DNA from: Chitinophagaceae bacterium UBA4857
Lineage (GTDB): Bacteria; Bacteroidota; Bacteroidia; Chitinophagales; Chitinophagaceae
Length of the DNA: 52,638 bases
Direction of reading: 5' to 3'
Assembly: GCA_002399735.1 (NCBI GenBank)
Contig: DHEF01000015.1
Coordinates: 91,526-144,163, forward strand
Every line of letters begins with the position of its first letter. Position 1 is the stretch's first letter. The notes beneath the pieces are model-generated. The model did not search any database, had not been told where the DNA came from, and saw only the letters and a program-made list of their open reading frames with translations. Of the stretch, positions 43,452 to 51,368 are shown piece by piece. Position numbers and translations under genes: made by a program.

Positions 43452-44036
43452 TTACTGTATGCCGTAGCTTTCTAATAAAGCTTTGTATTGCTGTCCATTA
43501 CGGCGGCGTAGCTCTTCCTTACCTACCAGGTCCTGAATACGTAAAACACCATCAATAATGGCTTCGGGACGTGGGGGGCAACCGGGAACATATACATCTA
43601 CCGGTATAACCTGATCAATACCCTGTAAAACGCTGTAAGTATCAAAAATACCACCGCTGCTGGCGCAGGCACCTACGGCAATAACCCAGCGGGGCTCGGC
43701 CATTTGTAAGTATACCTGTTTAACCACGGGGCCCATTTTTTTTGCAATAGTTCCCATAACCATTAACATATCGCACTGACGGGGGGAGAAGCCTACCCTT
43801 TCGCTACCAAAACGGGCTAAATCATATGTAGATGCCATGGTGGCCATAAATTCGATACCGCAACAAGATGTTGCAAAAGGTAATGGCCATAAAGAGTTTT
43901 TACGGGCCAAACCAATAACCGAATCCAAGGTAGTAGCAAAAAAGCCCTGACCCTGATGTCCTTCGGGCATATCAACCATGCTGATATCGTCTACCAGTGG
44001 TTTTTGCTTGATGTTGTATGATACCGGACGTGACAT
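43452..44036 (-). CDS. nuoB: NADH-quinone oxidoreductase subunit B
   Basis: A 194-residue subunit carrying the terminal [4Fe-4S] cluster N2. Ligand motifs are SCCGIEFMA (paired cysteines), AVGACASSGGIFDTY and VYVPGCPPRPEAIIDG. ARFGSERVGFSPRQCDMLMV is the usual quinone-pocket region. Normal length. The 76-base spacer to nuoA consists of a TTTGATAATTTG-like low-complexity tract. Confidence 0.97.
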   Translation of the reverse strand: MSRPVSYNIKQKPLVDDISMVDMPEGHQGQGFFATTLDSVIGLARKNSLWPLPFATSCCGIEFMATMASTYDLARFGSERVGFSPRQCDMLMVMGTIAKKMGPVVKQVYLQMAEPRWVIAVGACASSGGIFDTYSVLQGIDQVIPVDVYVPGCPPRPEAIIDGVLRIQDLVGKEELRRRNGQQYKALLESYGIQ

Positions 44037-44112
44037 AGTTCTAATTTGATAATTTGGAAATTAGAAAATTTGAAAATGAAGTCATTTATCAAATTTTCTT
44101 TTATTGTCTACA
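44037..44112. repeat. TTTGATAATTTG low-complexity tract between nuoA and nuoB
   Basis: Loosely periodic units of about seven bases (AATTTGATAATTTGGAAATT, AGAAAATTTGAAAATG). Similar tracts occur after the phosphatase gene (about 48451-48470) and before the nuoD end (41560-41590). They may be a scattered AT-rich repeat class rather than a regulatory site. Confidence 0.5.
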
Positions 44113-44508
44113 CTAATCTTCCCACTTCAGTGCTCCGCGTTTTAAAATGTAGGTAAATCCGCAAAGGAAAAAACCTACAAACATTAATACAGCAAAAAAG
44201 CCCTGCCATCCTAAATCCCTGAAATTAACCGCATAAGGATAGAAAAATATCACCTCTACATCAAATAAAACGAAAAGAATAGCTGTTAAAAAGTATTTGA
44301 TAGCCATCGGCTGCCTGGCCTCTCCATGCGAATCGATACCACTGGCAAAGTTTTGCAACTTATCGGTGGTTTTACGTTTGGGGCCTAAAAGGTGGGTTAA
44401 TATCATTAACACAACAACCAGGCCTATAGCAAAAACAATTTGTAAGGCAATAGGCAAATACGTATCTGCGCTGTTAACAGCGATATGGGTTTGAAGTAAG
44501 TGGATCAT
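44113..44508 (-). CDS. nuoA: NADH-quinone oxidoreductase subunit A
   Basis: A 131-residue three-helix subunit at the junction of the two complex I arms. Conserved: YASG-type region as NFASGIDSHGEARQPMAIKY, then LFVLFDVEVIFFYPYAVNFR (conserved acidic pair) and FFLCGFTYILKRGALKWED. First gene of the nuo set. It starts 68 bases from a terminator belonging to the upstream TPR gene and has a candidate promoter just upstream. Confidence 0.95.
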   Translation of the reverse strand: MIHLLQTHIAVNSADTYLPIALQIVFAIGLVVVLMILTHLLGPKRKTTDKLQNFASGIDSHGEARQPMAIKYFLTAILFVLFDVEVIFFYPYAVNFRDLGWQGFFAVLMFVGFFLCGFTYILKRGALKWED

Positions 44509-44526
44509 AATTTTTTACCCTAGTGG

Positions 44527-44534
44527 CAAAAATA
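44527..44534 (-). promoter_or_regulatory. Candidate -7 box for the nuo operon
   Basis: TATTTTTG on the minus strand, a full TAnnTTTG match, 18 bases upstream of the nuoA start. No good -33 TTG at the expected spacing was found. Confidence 0.4.
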
Positions 44535-44575
44535 AGGCAGCAAGGCCAATAAACCTTGTATTTATACAAAGAAAA

Positions 44576-44599
44576 AGCCCCGGATTATGATCCGGGGCT
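44576..44599 (-). terminator. Intrinsic terminator after the TPR gene
   Basis: AGCCCCGGAT / ATCCGGGGCT perfect 10-bp stem with a four-base loop, followed on the minus strand by TTTTTC. It separates the TPR operon from nuoA. Confidence 0.85.
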
Positions 44600-44630
44600 A
44601 CAATTATGCTATAAAACTTATAATACCTGT

Positions 44631-46349
44631 TTATTTACTACCGGTTGTAGCTGCACCACCCGATGTTTTAGGCTGTGCTTTCAGTTTTTTCAGGTATTCA
44701 TTCAACTGATTAATACTGGTTTGATAACTTTCAATCCTGGCAGGATCAGTAGTTACACCTTTTAATAATTCTAAATACACTACTGTGTTTTCGTAATCTT
44801 TTAACTTGTTATAGGTTTGAACCATATAACCGTAAACACCATTAAACTTAGCTGCATATTTAGCACTGTCTTTTCTAATAAAACCTATCCACTCCTGTGC
44901 GGCAGGAATAGCCAAACTATCCATCTTAGCAGTATCCAACATAATAGCTGCGTTATATTTCCACTCCCATCCATACTCCTGATCAGGATACTCAGTTGTC
45001 ATTCTATTTGCAAGATCATAAGCTGGCGAAAACTGTCCTGCTTTATAATTAGCGTAAGCGGCATAGAACAAGTCATTAATGGTTGGTTTAGGCTTTATTT
45101 CTAATAACTTAGTATATAAGATGCTTTCATTTTGCGATTGTTGCTTTTTACGAAATAACTCAATACCTTCTTTTAGAATGTCTAACTTACCTACTTCTGT
45201 AGTATCAGTTTTTATACCATCTAAAAAGCTCTGAAGTGCTACACCTTCCTGGCCTGTAATGGCAGAATAAATAGTAGCTTTTAAAGTGTAGTCTTTCGGA
45301 ACAATTTCATCTTGTTTTTGCTTCCCAAAGTAATCATCAATGTACTGTTTTGCAGTTATTGTATCCCCTTTCGAAACATAAGAGTCCGCTAACAATTTAT
45401 AAACCCTAGGAGCCGGATTACCATTAGATTTTGCAATAATATCTTTTGCTCCCGCAATTGCCTTATCATAGTTTTTCAAAGCCCATTCCATTGCATATTC
45501 TAAATATGAATTTTGTGGATCAGTATCTGCACTTTCTTTAAATTTTTGCGCATACTCTTTTGCTTTTGTCAAATCTGTATGCATATAGTAATATGTCAAC
45601 TCCCAATATGCGGGTGCAAAACGGGGATCTTTACTGATTGCAGTATTCATGTAATCAATAAACATTTCCCAGTTACGTTGCGATTGAAATAGCATGGCAT
45701 TACGGTAAGCCGGTACCGGATAAGTAGGGTCTATACGGGTAGCTTCTACCAGGTTTTTAAAAACTTCACCGCCATTTTCACCGGGTTTTTGTTTACGTAG
45801 GGCATTAGCCAGATTTAAAAGAATATCGGCTTTTAAACGTACATCTTTTTTTGTATCAATCTGGGCTGCTGCCTGTAACTTTTCTACCGCAAAATTAATA
45901 TCACCTTTTTTGTCAATATGGTCATATACATTGGTAATAGCTCTACCAACTGCGTTTAAAATTTCAGGGTCATCACCTTTACGACCTTTACTAATAGTTA
46001 AAGCCGATTCAAAACGCTGACGTGCATCCTGAACCTTGTTTTCTTCCAAATCAACCTGGCCTTTACCAACCAGCAACAAAGGAGCATTCGCACTTGTGGT
46101 TAACGCCTTGTCATAAACGCCTTTAGCGCCTGCAATGTCGTCTTTTTTCAAAAACGCCTGGCCCAACCAATAAGTAGCTTCGATGTTATTAGGATTAGAA
46201 GCAACCAATTTCTCAAATACTGCTTTCGCACTTTCTACCCTGTCAGAATAAAGATCTTGAATCCCCTCCTGCAGCGACTGTGCCTTTACGCCTGTTACCA
46301 TCAACAGTGTCGCAGTCATCAGACTCAATGTAAACTTTGTTTTGTTCAT
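44631..46349 (-). CDS. Secreted tetratricopeptide-repeat protein
   Basis: A 572-residue exported TPR protein. Signal peptide MNKTKFTLSLMTATLLMVTG with cleavage near AQS (residue 24). The body is a series of about 34-residue helical repeats (for example AVFEKLVASNPNNIEATYWL, FKNLVEATRIDPTYPVPAYR, AISKDPRFAPAYWELTYYYM), ending with a charged, glycine-rich tail. Likely a periplasmic scaffold. It is the last gene of an operon with a PstS-like lipoprotein and a small membrane protein, followed by a terminator. From recollection of Bacteroidota gene orders, this trio often accompanies exbB-exbD-tonB, but here it is separated by the nuo locus. Confidence 0.88.
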   Translation of the reverse strand: MNKTKFTLSLMTATLLMVTGVKAQSLQEGIQDLYSDRVESAKAVFEKLVASNPNNIEATYWLGQAFLKKDDIAGAKGVYDKALTTSANAPLLLVGKGQVDLEENKVQDARQRFESALTISKGRKGDDPEILNAVGRAITNVYDHIDKKGDINFAVEKLQAAAQIDTKKDVRLKADILLNLANALRKQKPGENGGEVFKNLVEATRIDPTYPVPAYRNAMLFQSQRNWEMFIDYMNTAISKDPRFAPAYWELTYYYMHTDLTKAKEYAQKFKESADTDPQNSYLEYAMEWALKNYDKAIAGAKDIIAKSNGNPAPRVYKLLADSYVSKGDTITAKQYIDDYFGKQKQDEIVPKDYTLKATIYSAITGQEGVALQSFLDGIKTDTTEVGKLDILKEGIELFRKKQQSQNESILYTKLLEIKPKPTINDLFYAAYANYKAGQFSPAYDLANRMTTEYPDQEYGWEWKYNAAIMLDTAKMDSLAIPAAQEWIGFIRKDSAKYAAKFNGVYGYMVQTYNKLKDYENTVVYLELLKGVTTDPARIESYQTSINQLNEYLKKLKAQPKTSGGAATTGSK

Positions 46350-46391
46350 CTGTGTTCTCTTTTATTGTGGTATAAAAAAATACTTTATTAA

Positions 46392-47327
46392 TTATTCAAT
46401 GGGTCCTTCCTTAAGTTGAATATTTCTTATGCTAAAATCTTTTAACATAGGAGCAAGATAGGCCCGTCTAAAAATTAATTGTCCAATTTCATTTTTCAGA
46501 AAAAAAGCAAACCCTGTTGCCAACCCCGGGTACGGTTCTTTTAGTATATATACCAAATCCCGTACCATAGGATATTTACCTCTGTACACATTTCCCGGCA
46601 TGGGTAAAATATATTTTCCTGCCGAGTCGGTACTTTCAATATAAGCCACCCTTATTTTTTTCAAAAAACTTTGTTGCAAACTATCATCGCTGTTGCCCAC
46701 CCAACTTACACCAATAAAGCCTACTGCATTAGGGTGCGATGCTATGTAGTTAATAACCGAATCGCTGGTTTGAGCAGCTACAGCATCGGGTGAAAGTTTG
46801 CCACCTTTTAATACACTATCGACGAGATACCGAACCGTTCCCGTTGCTTTAACCCCATCAAAAACCGGTGTTAAATTTTTGCTATACTTACCTGTAAGTA
46901 ACTGTTTTACTTCCTCCATGGTAAATGCAAAATCAGGAGCTTTTGGGTGTACAATAATAGCTATTGCATCACGAGCTACTACTTGTTGTTTTATATTTAC
47001 TTTCAAAGAATCTGATATATATCTTCTCTCGTTTTCTGATATTCTCCGTGTGGAAATAATCAACGGAATAGAATCTATCCATAAATCGTTCCAACTATCT
47101 GCTTCCGGTTTATACTGCACATTAATTTTTGTCTCGGGCCTGTTAGATTCGTACACCTGTATCTGTGCGTCAATCACCGGTTTAAAAGTTTCATCAACAC
47201 TTATCGTTGTTACTCCTTTATATGGCGAACTACGTCCCTCCTCATCTTCTTTGTTGTTACCACAAGCCATCAAAAATGTAGCAGCAATAGTAAAAACTAT
47301 AATATTTTTAAACAGTCCCATCTTCAT
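46392..47327 (-). CDS. PstS-like substrate-binding lipoprotein
   Basis: A 311-residue lipoprotein with signal KNIIVFTIAATFLMACGN, cysteine in the lipobox LMAC. The mature part is a periplasmic binding protein fold of the PBP-like/PstS type: TTISVDETFKPVIDAQIQVY, ARDAIAIIVHPKAP, VKQLLTGKYS, and ASHPNAVGFIGVSWVG. No PstCAB permease genes are near, so phosphate import is not supported. It starts one base into the stop of the upstream small gene (TAATG), indicating coupling, and lies 43 bases ahead of the TPR gene. Ligand unknown. Confidence 0.88.
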   Translation of the reverse strand: MKMGLFKNIIVFTIAATFLMACGNNKEDEEGRSSPYKGVTTISVDETFKPVIDAQIQVYESNRPETKINVQYKPEADSWNDLWIDSIPLIISTRRISENERRYISDSLKVNIKQQVVARDAIAIIVHPKAPDFAFTMEEVKQLLTGKYSKNLTPVFDGVKATGTVRYLVDSVLKGGKLSPDAVAAQTSDSVINYIASHPNAVGFIGVSWVGNSDDSLQQSFLKKIRVAYIESTDSAGKYILPMPGNVYRGKYPMVRDLVYILKEPYPGLATGFAFFLKNEIGQLIFRRAYLAPMLKDFSIRNIQLKEGPIE

Positions 47328-47572
47328 TAACTTTCTCTAAAATAGTTTTTCTTATATCCTCTGTACAATCGCCAAATACCGTATATAGCAAATAAAACAC
47401 CAGCTAAAATATCTGTCCAATCAGGTGCTTGTCCGGCAATAATGACATTGAATTTTTTTCTAACCAAAAAAGCCAATCCCAACAAAAGCCAAAACACACC
47501 CATGCCATAATCGGTTATCGACCGTCTTAATGCATATTGCTTTTTTATCTTTTCATCATAACCTTCTTTCAT
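47327..47572 (-). CDS. Small membrane protein, two helices
   Basis: An 81-residue protein with two predicted transmembrane helices (GMGVFWLLLGLAFLV and TDILAGVLFAIYGIWRLYR) joined by a short loop. N- and C-termini are basic and charged, so both probably face the cytoplasm. Family not recognised. Its stop overlaps the PstS-like start by one base (TAATG). First gene of the three-gene unit. Confidence 0.8.
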   Translation of the reverse strand: MKEGYDEKIKKQYALRRSITDYGMGVFWLLLGLAFLVRKKFNVIIAGQAPDWTDILAGVLFAIYGIWRLYRGYKKNYFRES

Positions 47573-47984
47573 ACGTTTCTGAAGTGGGATGGCAATTTAT
47601 TGTTTTTTTTTAAAACAGCCTGACAAAAATTAACAGGATATTACAGGAAAAGCACATTTTTAATAACATTCTAATAAAAAATGACATTACGCATTATTTT
47701 TTATTATTTTTTGTTACCAACGTCCCTCCCTTGATGAAGCAGCCTTGCGACGCTCCGTTCGGGGTTCTGTTCGCTAATCATCAACCTGTACTAACAATTG
47801 TTTTAACTAAGTTTTAATAAATACACTACTAACCGTTAGTAGCAAAACTTCAATCCCTTCGTTTAATTATGTAACAATAAGATAAGTTTAGTGGTAAAAT
47901 TCCATAACAGGGTTTGTTAATATATCGAAGTAAATTGATGCTAAACCAATTACTTACTATGTAATGTTGTAGTACCTTTGCGTC
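47573..47984. repeat. Gene-free spacer with mosaic repeat and promoter
   Basis: No gene. A reverse mosaic copy at 47712-47782 reads, on the minus strand, TTAGCGAACAGAACCCCGAA, CGGAGCGTCGCAAGGCTGC, TTCATCAAGGGAGGGACG and TTGGTAACAAAA. The right side is AT-rich and ends in a -7-like box at 47973-47980. Confidence 0.7.
47973..47980 (+). promoter_or_regulatory. -7 box implying a leaderless transcript
   Basis: TACCTTTG, a full match to TAnnTTTG, ends only four bases before the ATG at 47985. A start site a few bases downstream would coincide with or fall next to the start codon, giving a leaderless or near-leaderless mRNA. Confidence 0.5.
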
Positions 47985-48455
47985 ATGAAAATTATGATGG
48001 TATGTTTGGGTAACATTTGTCGCAGTCCGCTGGCCGAAGGTGTGTTGCAACAAAAAGCAAATGCAGCCGGTTTAAACTGGCAAGTGCACAGCTCCGGAAC
48101 AAACGGTTACCATACCGGCGAAGCCCCGCATAAGTTATCGCAAAAAGTAGCACTGTATAACGGTTTGGATATAAGTGAGCAAAGAGCCTGGCGTTTTAAA
48201 GCATCTTTTTTTGACGAGTACGATAAAATATATGTAATGGCTAATGATGTATTGGCCGATGTACGCCGCATGGCAGGCAATAAGTTTAATGCAGCAAAAA
48301 TTGATTTTTTATTAAACGAATTATCGCCGGGAGCAAATGAAGATTTAACCGATCCGTGGTATGGCGAAGAACCGGGTTATCATGATGTATATAAACTTAT
48401 TGATAAAGCCTGTGATGCGATTATAGCTAAATACACGCTTAATCTGGCAATTTGA
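47985..48455 (+). CDS. Low-molecular-weight protein-tyrosine phosphatase
   Basis: A 156-residue phosphatase with the CX5R active site C7-LGNIC-R13-S within VCLGNICRSPLAEGVL, and the general-acid aspartate in DLTDPWYG. The fold (QVHSSGTNGYHTGEAPHKLS, FKASFFDEYDKIYVMAND) is typical. Cytoplasmic; often acts on tyrosine kinases or phosphoarginine, but no kinase gene is adjacent. The start codon is the first ATG; another in-frame ATG is three codons in. It has a -7-like box immediately upstream and a mosaic repeat downstream before hisS. Confidence 0.93.
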   Translation: MKIMMVCLGNICRSPLAEGVLQQKANAAGLNWQVHSSGTNGYHTGEAPHKLSQKVALYNGLDISEQRAWRFKASFFDEYDKIYVMANDVLADVRRMAGNKFNAAKIDFLLNELSPGANEDLTDPWYGEEPGYHDVYKLIDKACDAIIAKYTLNLAI

Positions 48456-48504
48456 TAATTTGGAAATGTGCCAATGTTGGTTTCCGATAAAGCAGGAAAC
48501 TTAC

Positions 48505-48580
48505 ACATTGCTCAACAGCATTACTGCAGTTGAAGAGTGCGACGCAAGGGACGATGATAATAGTAATACTGCTGATAACA
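48505..48580 (+). repeat. Mosaic intergenic repeat copy before hisS
   Basis: Forward copy: ACATTGCTCAACAGCATTAC, TGCAGTTGAAGAGTGC, GACGCAAGGGACGATGATAA and TAGTAATACTGCTGATAAC. Its first 50 or so bases differ from the copy at 36032-36105 at only a few positions. The rest of the spacer carries a small GTCGG/CCGAC stem (48596-48610) before the hisS start. Confidence 0.78.
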
Positions 48581-48622
48581 TAATTAAAAATAAAAGTCGG
48601 TTTAGCCGACAACTAACATAAT

Positions 48623-49996
48623 ATGAGCAAACCTTCCTTGCCACAAGGCACAAGAGATTTTGGACCGGTCGTGGTACGTAAACGCAATTATATTTTACAA
48701 ACCATACGTACGGTTTTTGAACTATATGGTTATGAGCCACTGGAAACACCCGCCATGGAAAACATGGAAACCTTATTGGGAAAGTATGGCGATGAAGGCG
48801 ATAAACTTATTTTTAAGATTTTAAATAACGGACTTAGCGATGCAAAAAATATAGAAAAGGGCAAGGCTGCTTTTGAAAATGTTTTGCTGGGTAAGAACGA
48901 TAAAAACTTAACAGAAAGAGCACTCAGGTATGACCTTACTATTCCGTTTGCACGTTATGTGGCCATGAATTACGGACAGCTTGCCCTTCCATTTAAGCGC
49001 TACCAAATACAACCGGTATGGCGTGCTGACAGACCACAGAAAGGACGTTACCGTGAGTTTTACCAATGCGATGCAGATGTAGTAGGTAGTAAATCGTTAA
49101 TAAACGAGGTAGAGCTTTGCATAATTTATGCTACGGTTTTTGAACAACTGGGTATTGATGTTACCATTAAAATTAATAACCGTAAAGTATTGGCAGCACT
49201 AGCTGATGTAACCGAAGCTAACGATAAGTTTACTGCTATTACTGTTGCTATTGATAAGCTGGATAAAATTGGTATTGATAAAGTAAAAGAGGAGTTAGCT
49301 GCAAATGGTTTGCAGGATAAGCAGATTGCTGTAATTGAAAAATATATTTCTATAACCGGTAACGTAAGCGAAAAACTACAAGCGCTACAAATACTTATTG
49401 GTCAGAGTGAATCAGGCAAAGCGGGTATTGAAGCATTACAATATGTAACTGATAGTTATTTACAATACACCGGTAAGCAAAACCTGGAATTAGATACTAC
49501 GCTTGCCCGTGGTTTAAACTATTACACCGGCTGTATTTTAGAAATAAAAGCAAACGGTGTACAAATGGGTAGCATTGGCGGCGGTGGCCGTTATGATGAC
49601 TTAACTGGTTTATTTGGTGTACCTAATGTACCCGGTGTTGGTATTTCGTTTGGTGTGGATCGTATTTATGATGTATTGGAAGAGTTAAATGCTTTTCCTG
49701 CATTTACGAATAGCAGTACGCAAGTGTTGTTTTTTAATTTAGGTTTACAAGAATCATCAGCTGCATTTACACAGATGCAATTATTACGTAAGTCGGGCAT
49801 TAGCTGCGAGCTGTATCACGAAAATGCAAAATTTGATAAGCAGTTTAAGTATGCCGAAAAAAAGCAGATTGGCCATATTGTAATAATAGGTACTAAAGAG
49901 CTTGAGCAAAATGTTGCTAATGTAAAAAACTTAACTAGCGGCAAACAGCAAACGGTACCGTTTAGCGAGTTAGCAACTTATTTTTCCAACTTATAA
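48623..49996 (+). CDS. hisS: Histidyl-tRNA synthetase
   Basis: A 457-residue class II aminoacyl-tRNA synthetase charging tRNA-His. It starts with SKPSLPQGTRDFGP. Motif 2 is within RADRPQKGRYREFYQCDAD, the histidine-specific boxes are LARGLNYYTG and GSIGGGGRYDDL, and motif 3 is GVGISFGVDRIYDVL. The C-terminal anticodon-binding domain ends with a phenylalanine-rich tail. It is convergent with the DUF4296-like gene, the two stops lying five bases apart with no terminator between. Confidence 0.97.
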   Translation: MSKPSLPQGTRDFGPVVVRKRNYILQTIRTVFELYGYEPLETPAMENMETLLGKYGDEGDKLIFKILNNGLSDAKNIEKGKAAFENVLLGKNDKNLTERALRYDLTIPFARYVAMNYGQLALPFKRYQIQPVWRADRPQKGRYREFYQCDADVVGSKSLINEVELCIIYATVFEQLGIDVTIKINNRKVLAALADVTEANDKFTAITVAIDKLDKIGIDKVKEELAANGLQDKQIAVIEKYISITGNVSEKLQALQILIGQSESGKAGIEALQYVTDSYLQYTGKQNLELDTTLARGLNYYTGCILEIKANGVQMGSIGGGGRYDDLTGLFGVPNVPGVGISFGVDRIYDVLEELNAFPAFTNSSTQVLFFNLGLQESSAAFTQMQLLRKSGISCELYHENAKFDKQFKYAEKKQIGHIVIIGTKELEQNVANVKNLTSGKQQTVPFSELATYFSNL

Positions 49997-50001
49997 TTTT
50001 A

Positions 50002-50454
50002 TTATTGAACCGGTGCTGGTGGCAATAACTCCGGTACCGGTTCTCTTAGCTTTGATTTGTTTAGCAATGCATCGGACTTAACATCCTGACCAATAACCGG
50101 TGCCGGCATGTTTGGTAAAACATCGGTTTTTTCCAATTTATTAGCAGCAATAGAATCTAGTACTTCCTTTATCATTTGTGGATGTTGTTGGTACCATGTA
50201 ATACTTTTTTCAAAACTAGCACGATCAATTTTATGCAATGCCAGTACTTTGTTATATACCTGGTCACTTTTAACCAGTTTATGTATACCCGTATCTCTCA
50301 ACAAAACATAGCCGTTTAAAAACTCACCGGCCATTAACATATCAAACAAAACCTCCTGCATAGGTTCGGGCTCCAAAATTCCTTTAGGTGCACGTTTACT
50401 ACTGCATGCAGTTAATAGTAATGTAAAACTTATTATTACGAGTGTTACTCTCAT
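50002..50454 (-). CDS. DUF4296-like lipoprotein
   Basis: A 150-residue lipoprotein: MRVTLVIISFTLLLTACSS, lipobox cysteine 17, then KGILEPEPMQEVLFDMLMAG, matching my recollection of the DUF4296 family of Bacteroidota lipoproteins. The helical body (DQVYNKVLALHKIDRASFEK, SITWYQQHPQMIKEVLDSIA) precedes a proline-rich tail. Its ATG overlaps the stop of the upstream gene (ATGA), so the two are translationally coupled. Function unknown; its coupling to a PorD-like gene suggests a role at the cell envelope. Confidence 0.75.
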   Translation of the reverse strand: MRVTLVIISFTLLLTACSSKRAPKGILEPEPMQEVLFDMLMAGEFLNGYVLLRDTGIHKLVKSDQVYNKVLALHKIDRASFEKSITWYQQHPQMIKEVLDSIAANKLEKTDVLPNMPAPVIGQDVKSDALLNKSKLREPVPELLPPAPVQ

Positions 50455-51368
50455 CTTAATTCTTTGTATGCTGTTGTGTTGGCAATATCCAGTTTGGCTA
50501 AAATATCAGCGGCACGTGTACGTATATCCTGACTTGCTTTTTTAAATATGCCTACTAGCTCATTGCTCTTGCCCTGAAAGAAAAACTGCATGAACATGGA
50601 GTTAGGGTTTTCGGTATTCAATGTATTTAAATAGTTTAAACTACTTAAAATACCATTGCGTCCATCGGTTTCATTTTCGTAAAAAACATCCATGCCATTG
50701 CGGTAATAAGCAAACAGTGCATCGTGTATTAAAGCAAAGCGATTGTTATTAAAGTTCTCTGCCAGCCAATAACGGTTACGCTGACTTTCAAAAGAACGCC
50801 AACCGCTTATCTCTCTGCCTTCGGGAGCATTATTAACTATATTCCATGCCTTTTGAAAATAAGTGTTGCCGCCTCTAAGCGAGAACGAACCATAGTCTAG
50901 CCCTAAAATAATATTTACATAATAGGCCAAAATAGCTGTAAGGTTAGCTACCTGTGCATCGTTACCTTGTACCCGGTTTTCATTAAACTCAATGGGCTGA
51001 AATTCTACGTATTTAAAAGTTATATTATCGTCGTTAAAGTTTATAATAGGCGAATCGTAACTGGTGTTGTAAATAGGTCTTGCCGCCTGCACGGTAAGTT
51101 TTCCTTTAAATACATTATCGCCTAAATCCTGCTCTAAGTTTAGTAAAAAATTACATTGAATTTTTTCTTGTGGCTGATAAGTATCAGCAGTCCATTTACG
51201 GTTGTTTAAAAAATTCATCAACCCTGTTTGCAGGGTTTGAAAAATCTTCTTATCAATTTGCGTGCTTATTCTACTGGAAACAATAGTTAATCTTGCCTGA
51301 AGCTCCTGGGCTTCAGCTATGGTTACCATCATCACCAATAAGTTACACAACAATAATTTTTTAAGCAT
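50451..51368 (-). CDS. porD: PorD/DUF4835-family protein (type IX secretion associated)
   Basis: Secreted protein of about 305 residues, start at 51368 (MLKKLLLCNLLVMMVTIAEA, signal peptide ending near AQE). The mature region (ELQARLTIVSSRISTQIDKK, FNFLNNRKWT-like segment NFLNNRKWTADTYQPQEKIQ, and ILGLDYGSFSLRGG) fits the DUF4835 family, which includes PorD of the type IX secretion/gliding machinery. The start overlaps the end of coaBC by eight bases. The exact PorD role in assembly is not deducible, and no other T9SS gene lies in the window. Confidence 0.78.
   Translation of the reverse strand: MLKKLLLCNLLVMMVTIAEAQELQARLTIVSSRISTQIDKKIFQTLQTGLMNFLNNRKWTADTYQPQEKIQCNFLLNLEQDLGDNVFKGKLTVQAARPIYNTSYDSPIINFNDDNITFKYVEFQPIEFNENRVQGNDAQVANLTAILAYYVNIILGLDYGSFSLRGGNTYFQKAWNIVNNAPEGREISGWRSFESQRNRYWLAENFNNNRFALIHDALFAYYRNGMDVFYENETDGRNGILSSLNYLNTLNTENPNSMFMQFFFQGKSNELVGIFKKASQDIRTRAADILAKLDIANTTAYKELR

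Noticed and set aside
46392..47327. Phosphate-binding PstS of a Pst transporter
   Set aside because: No pstC, pstA, pstB or phoU gene is near, and the context is a TPR gene and a small membrane protein.
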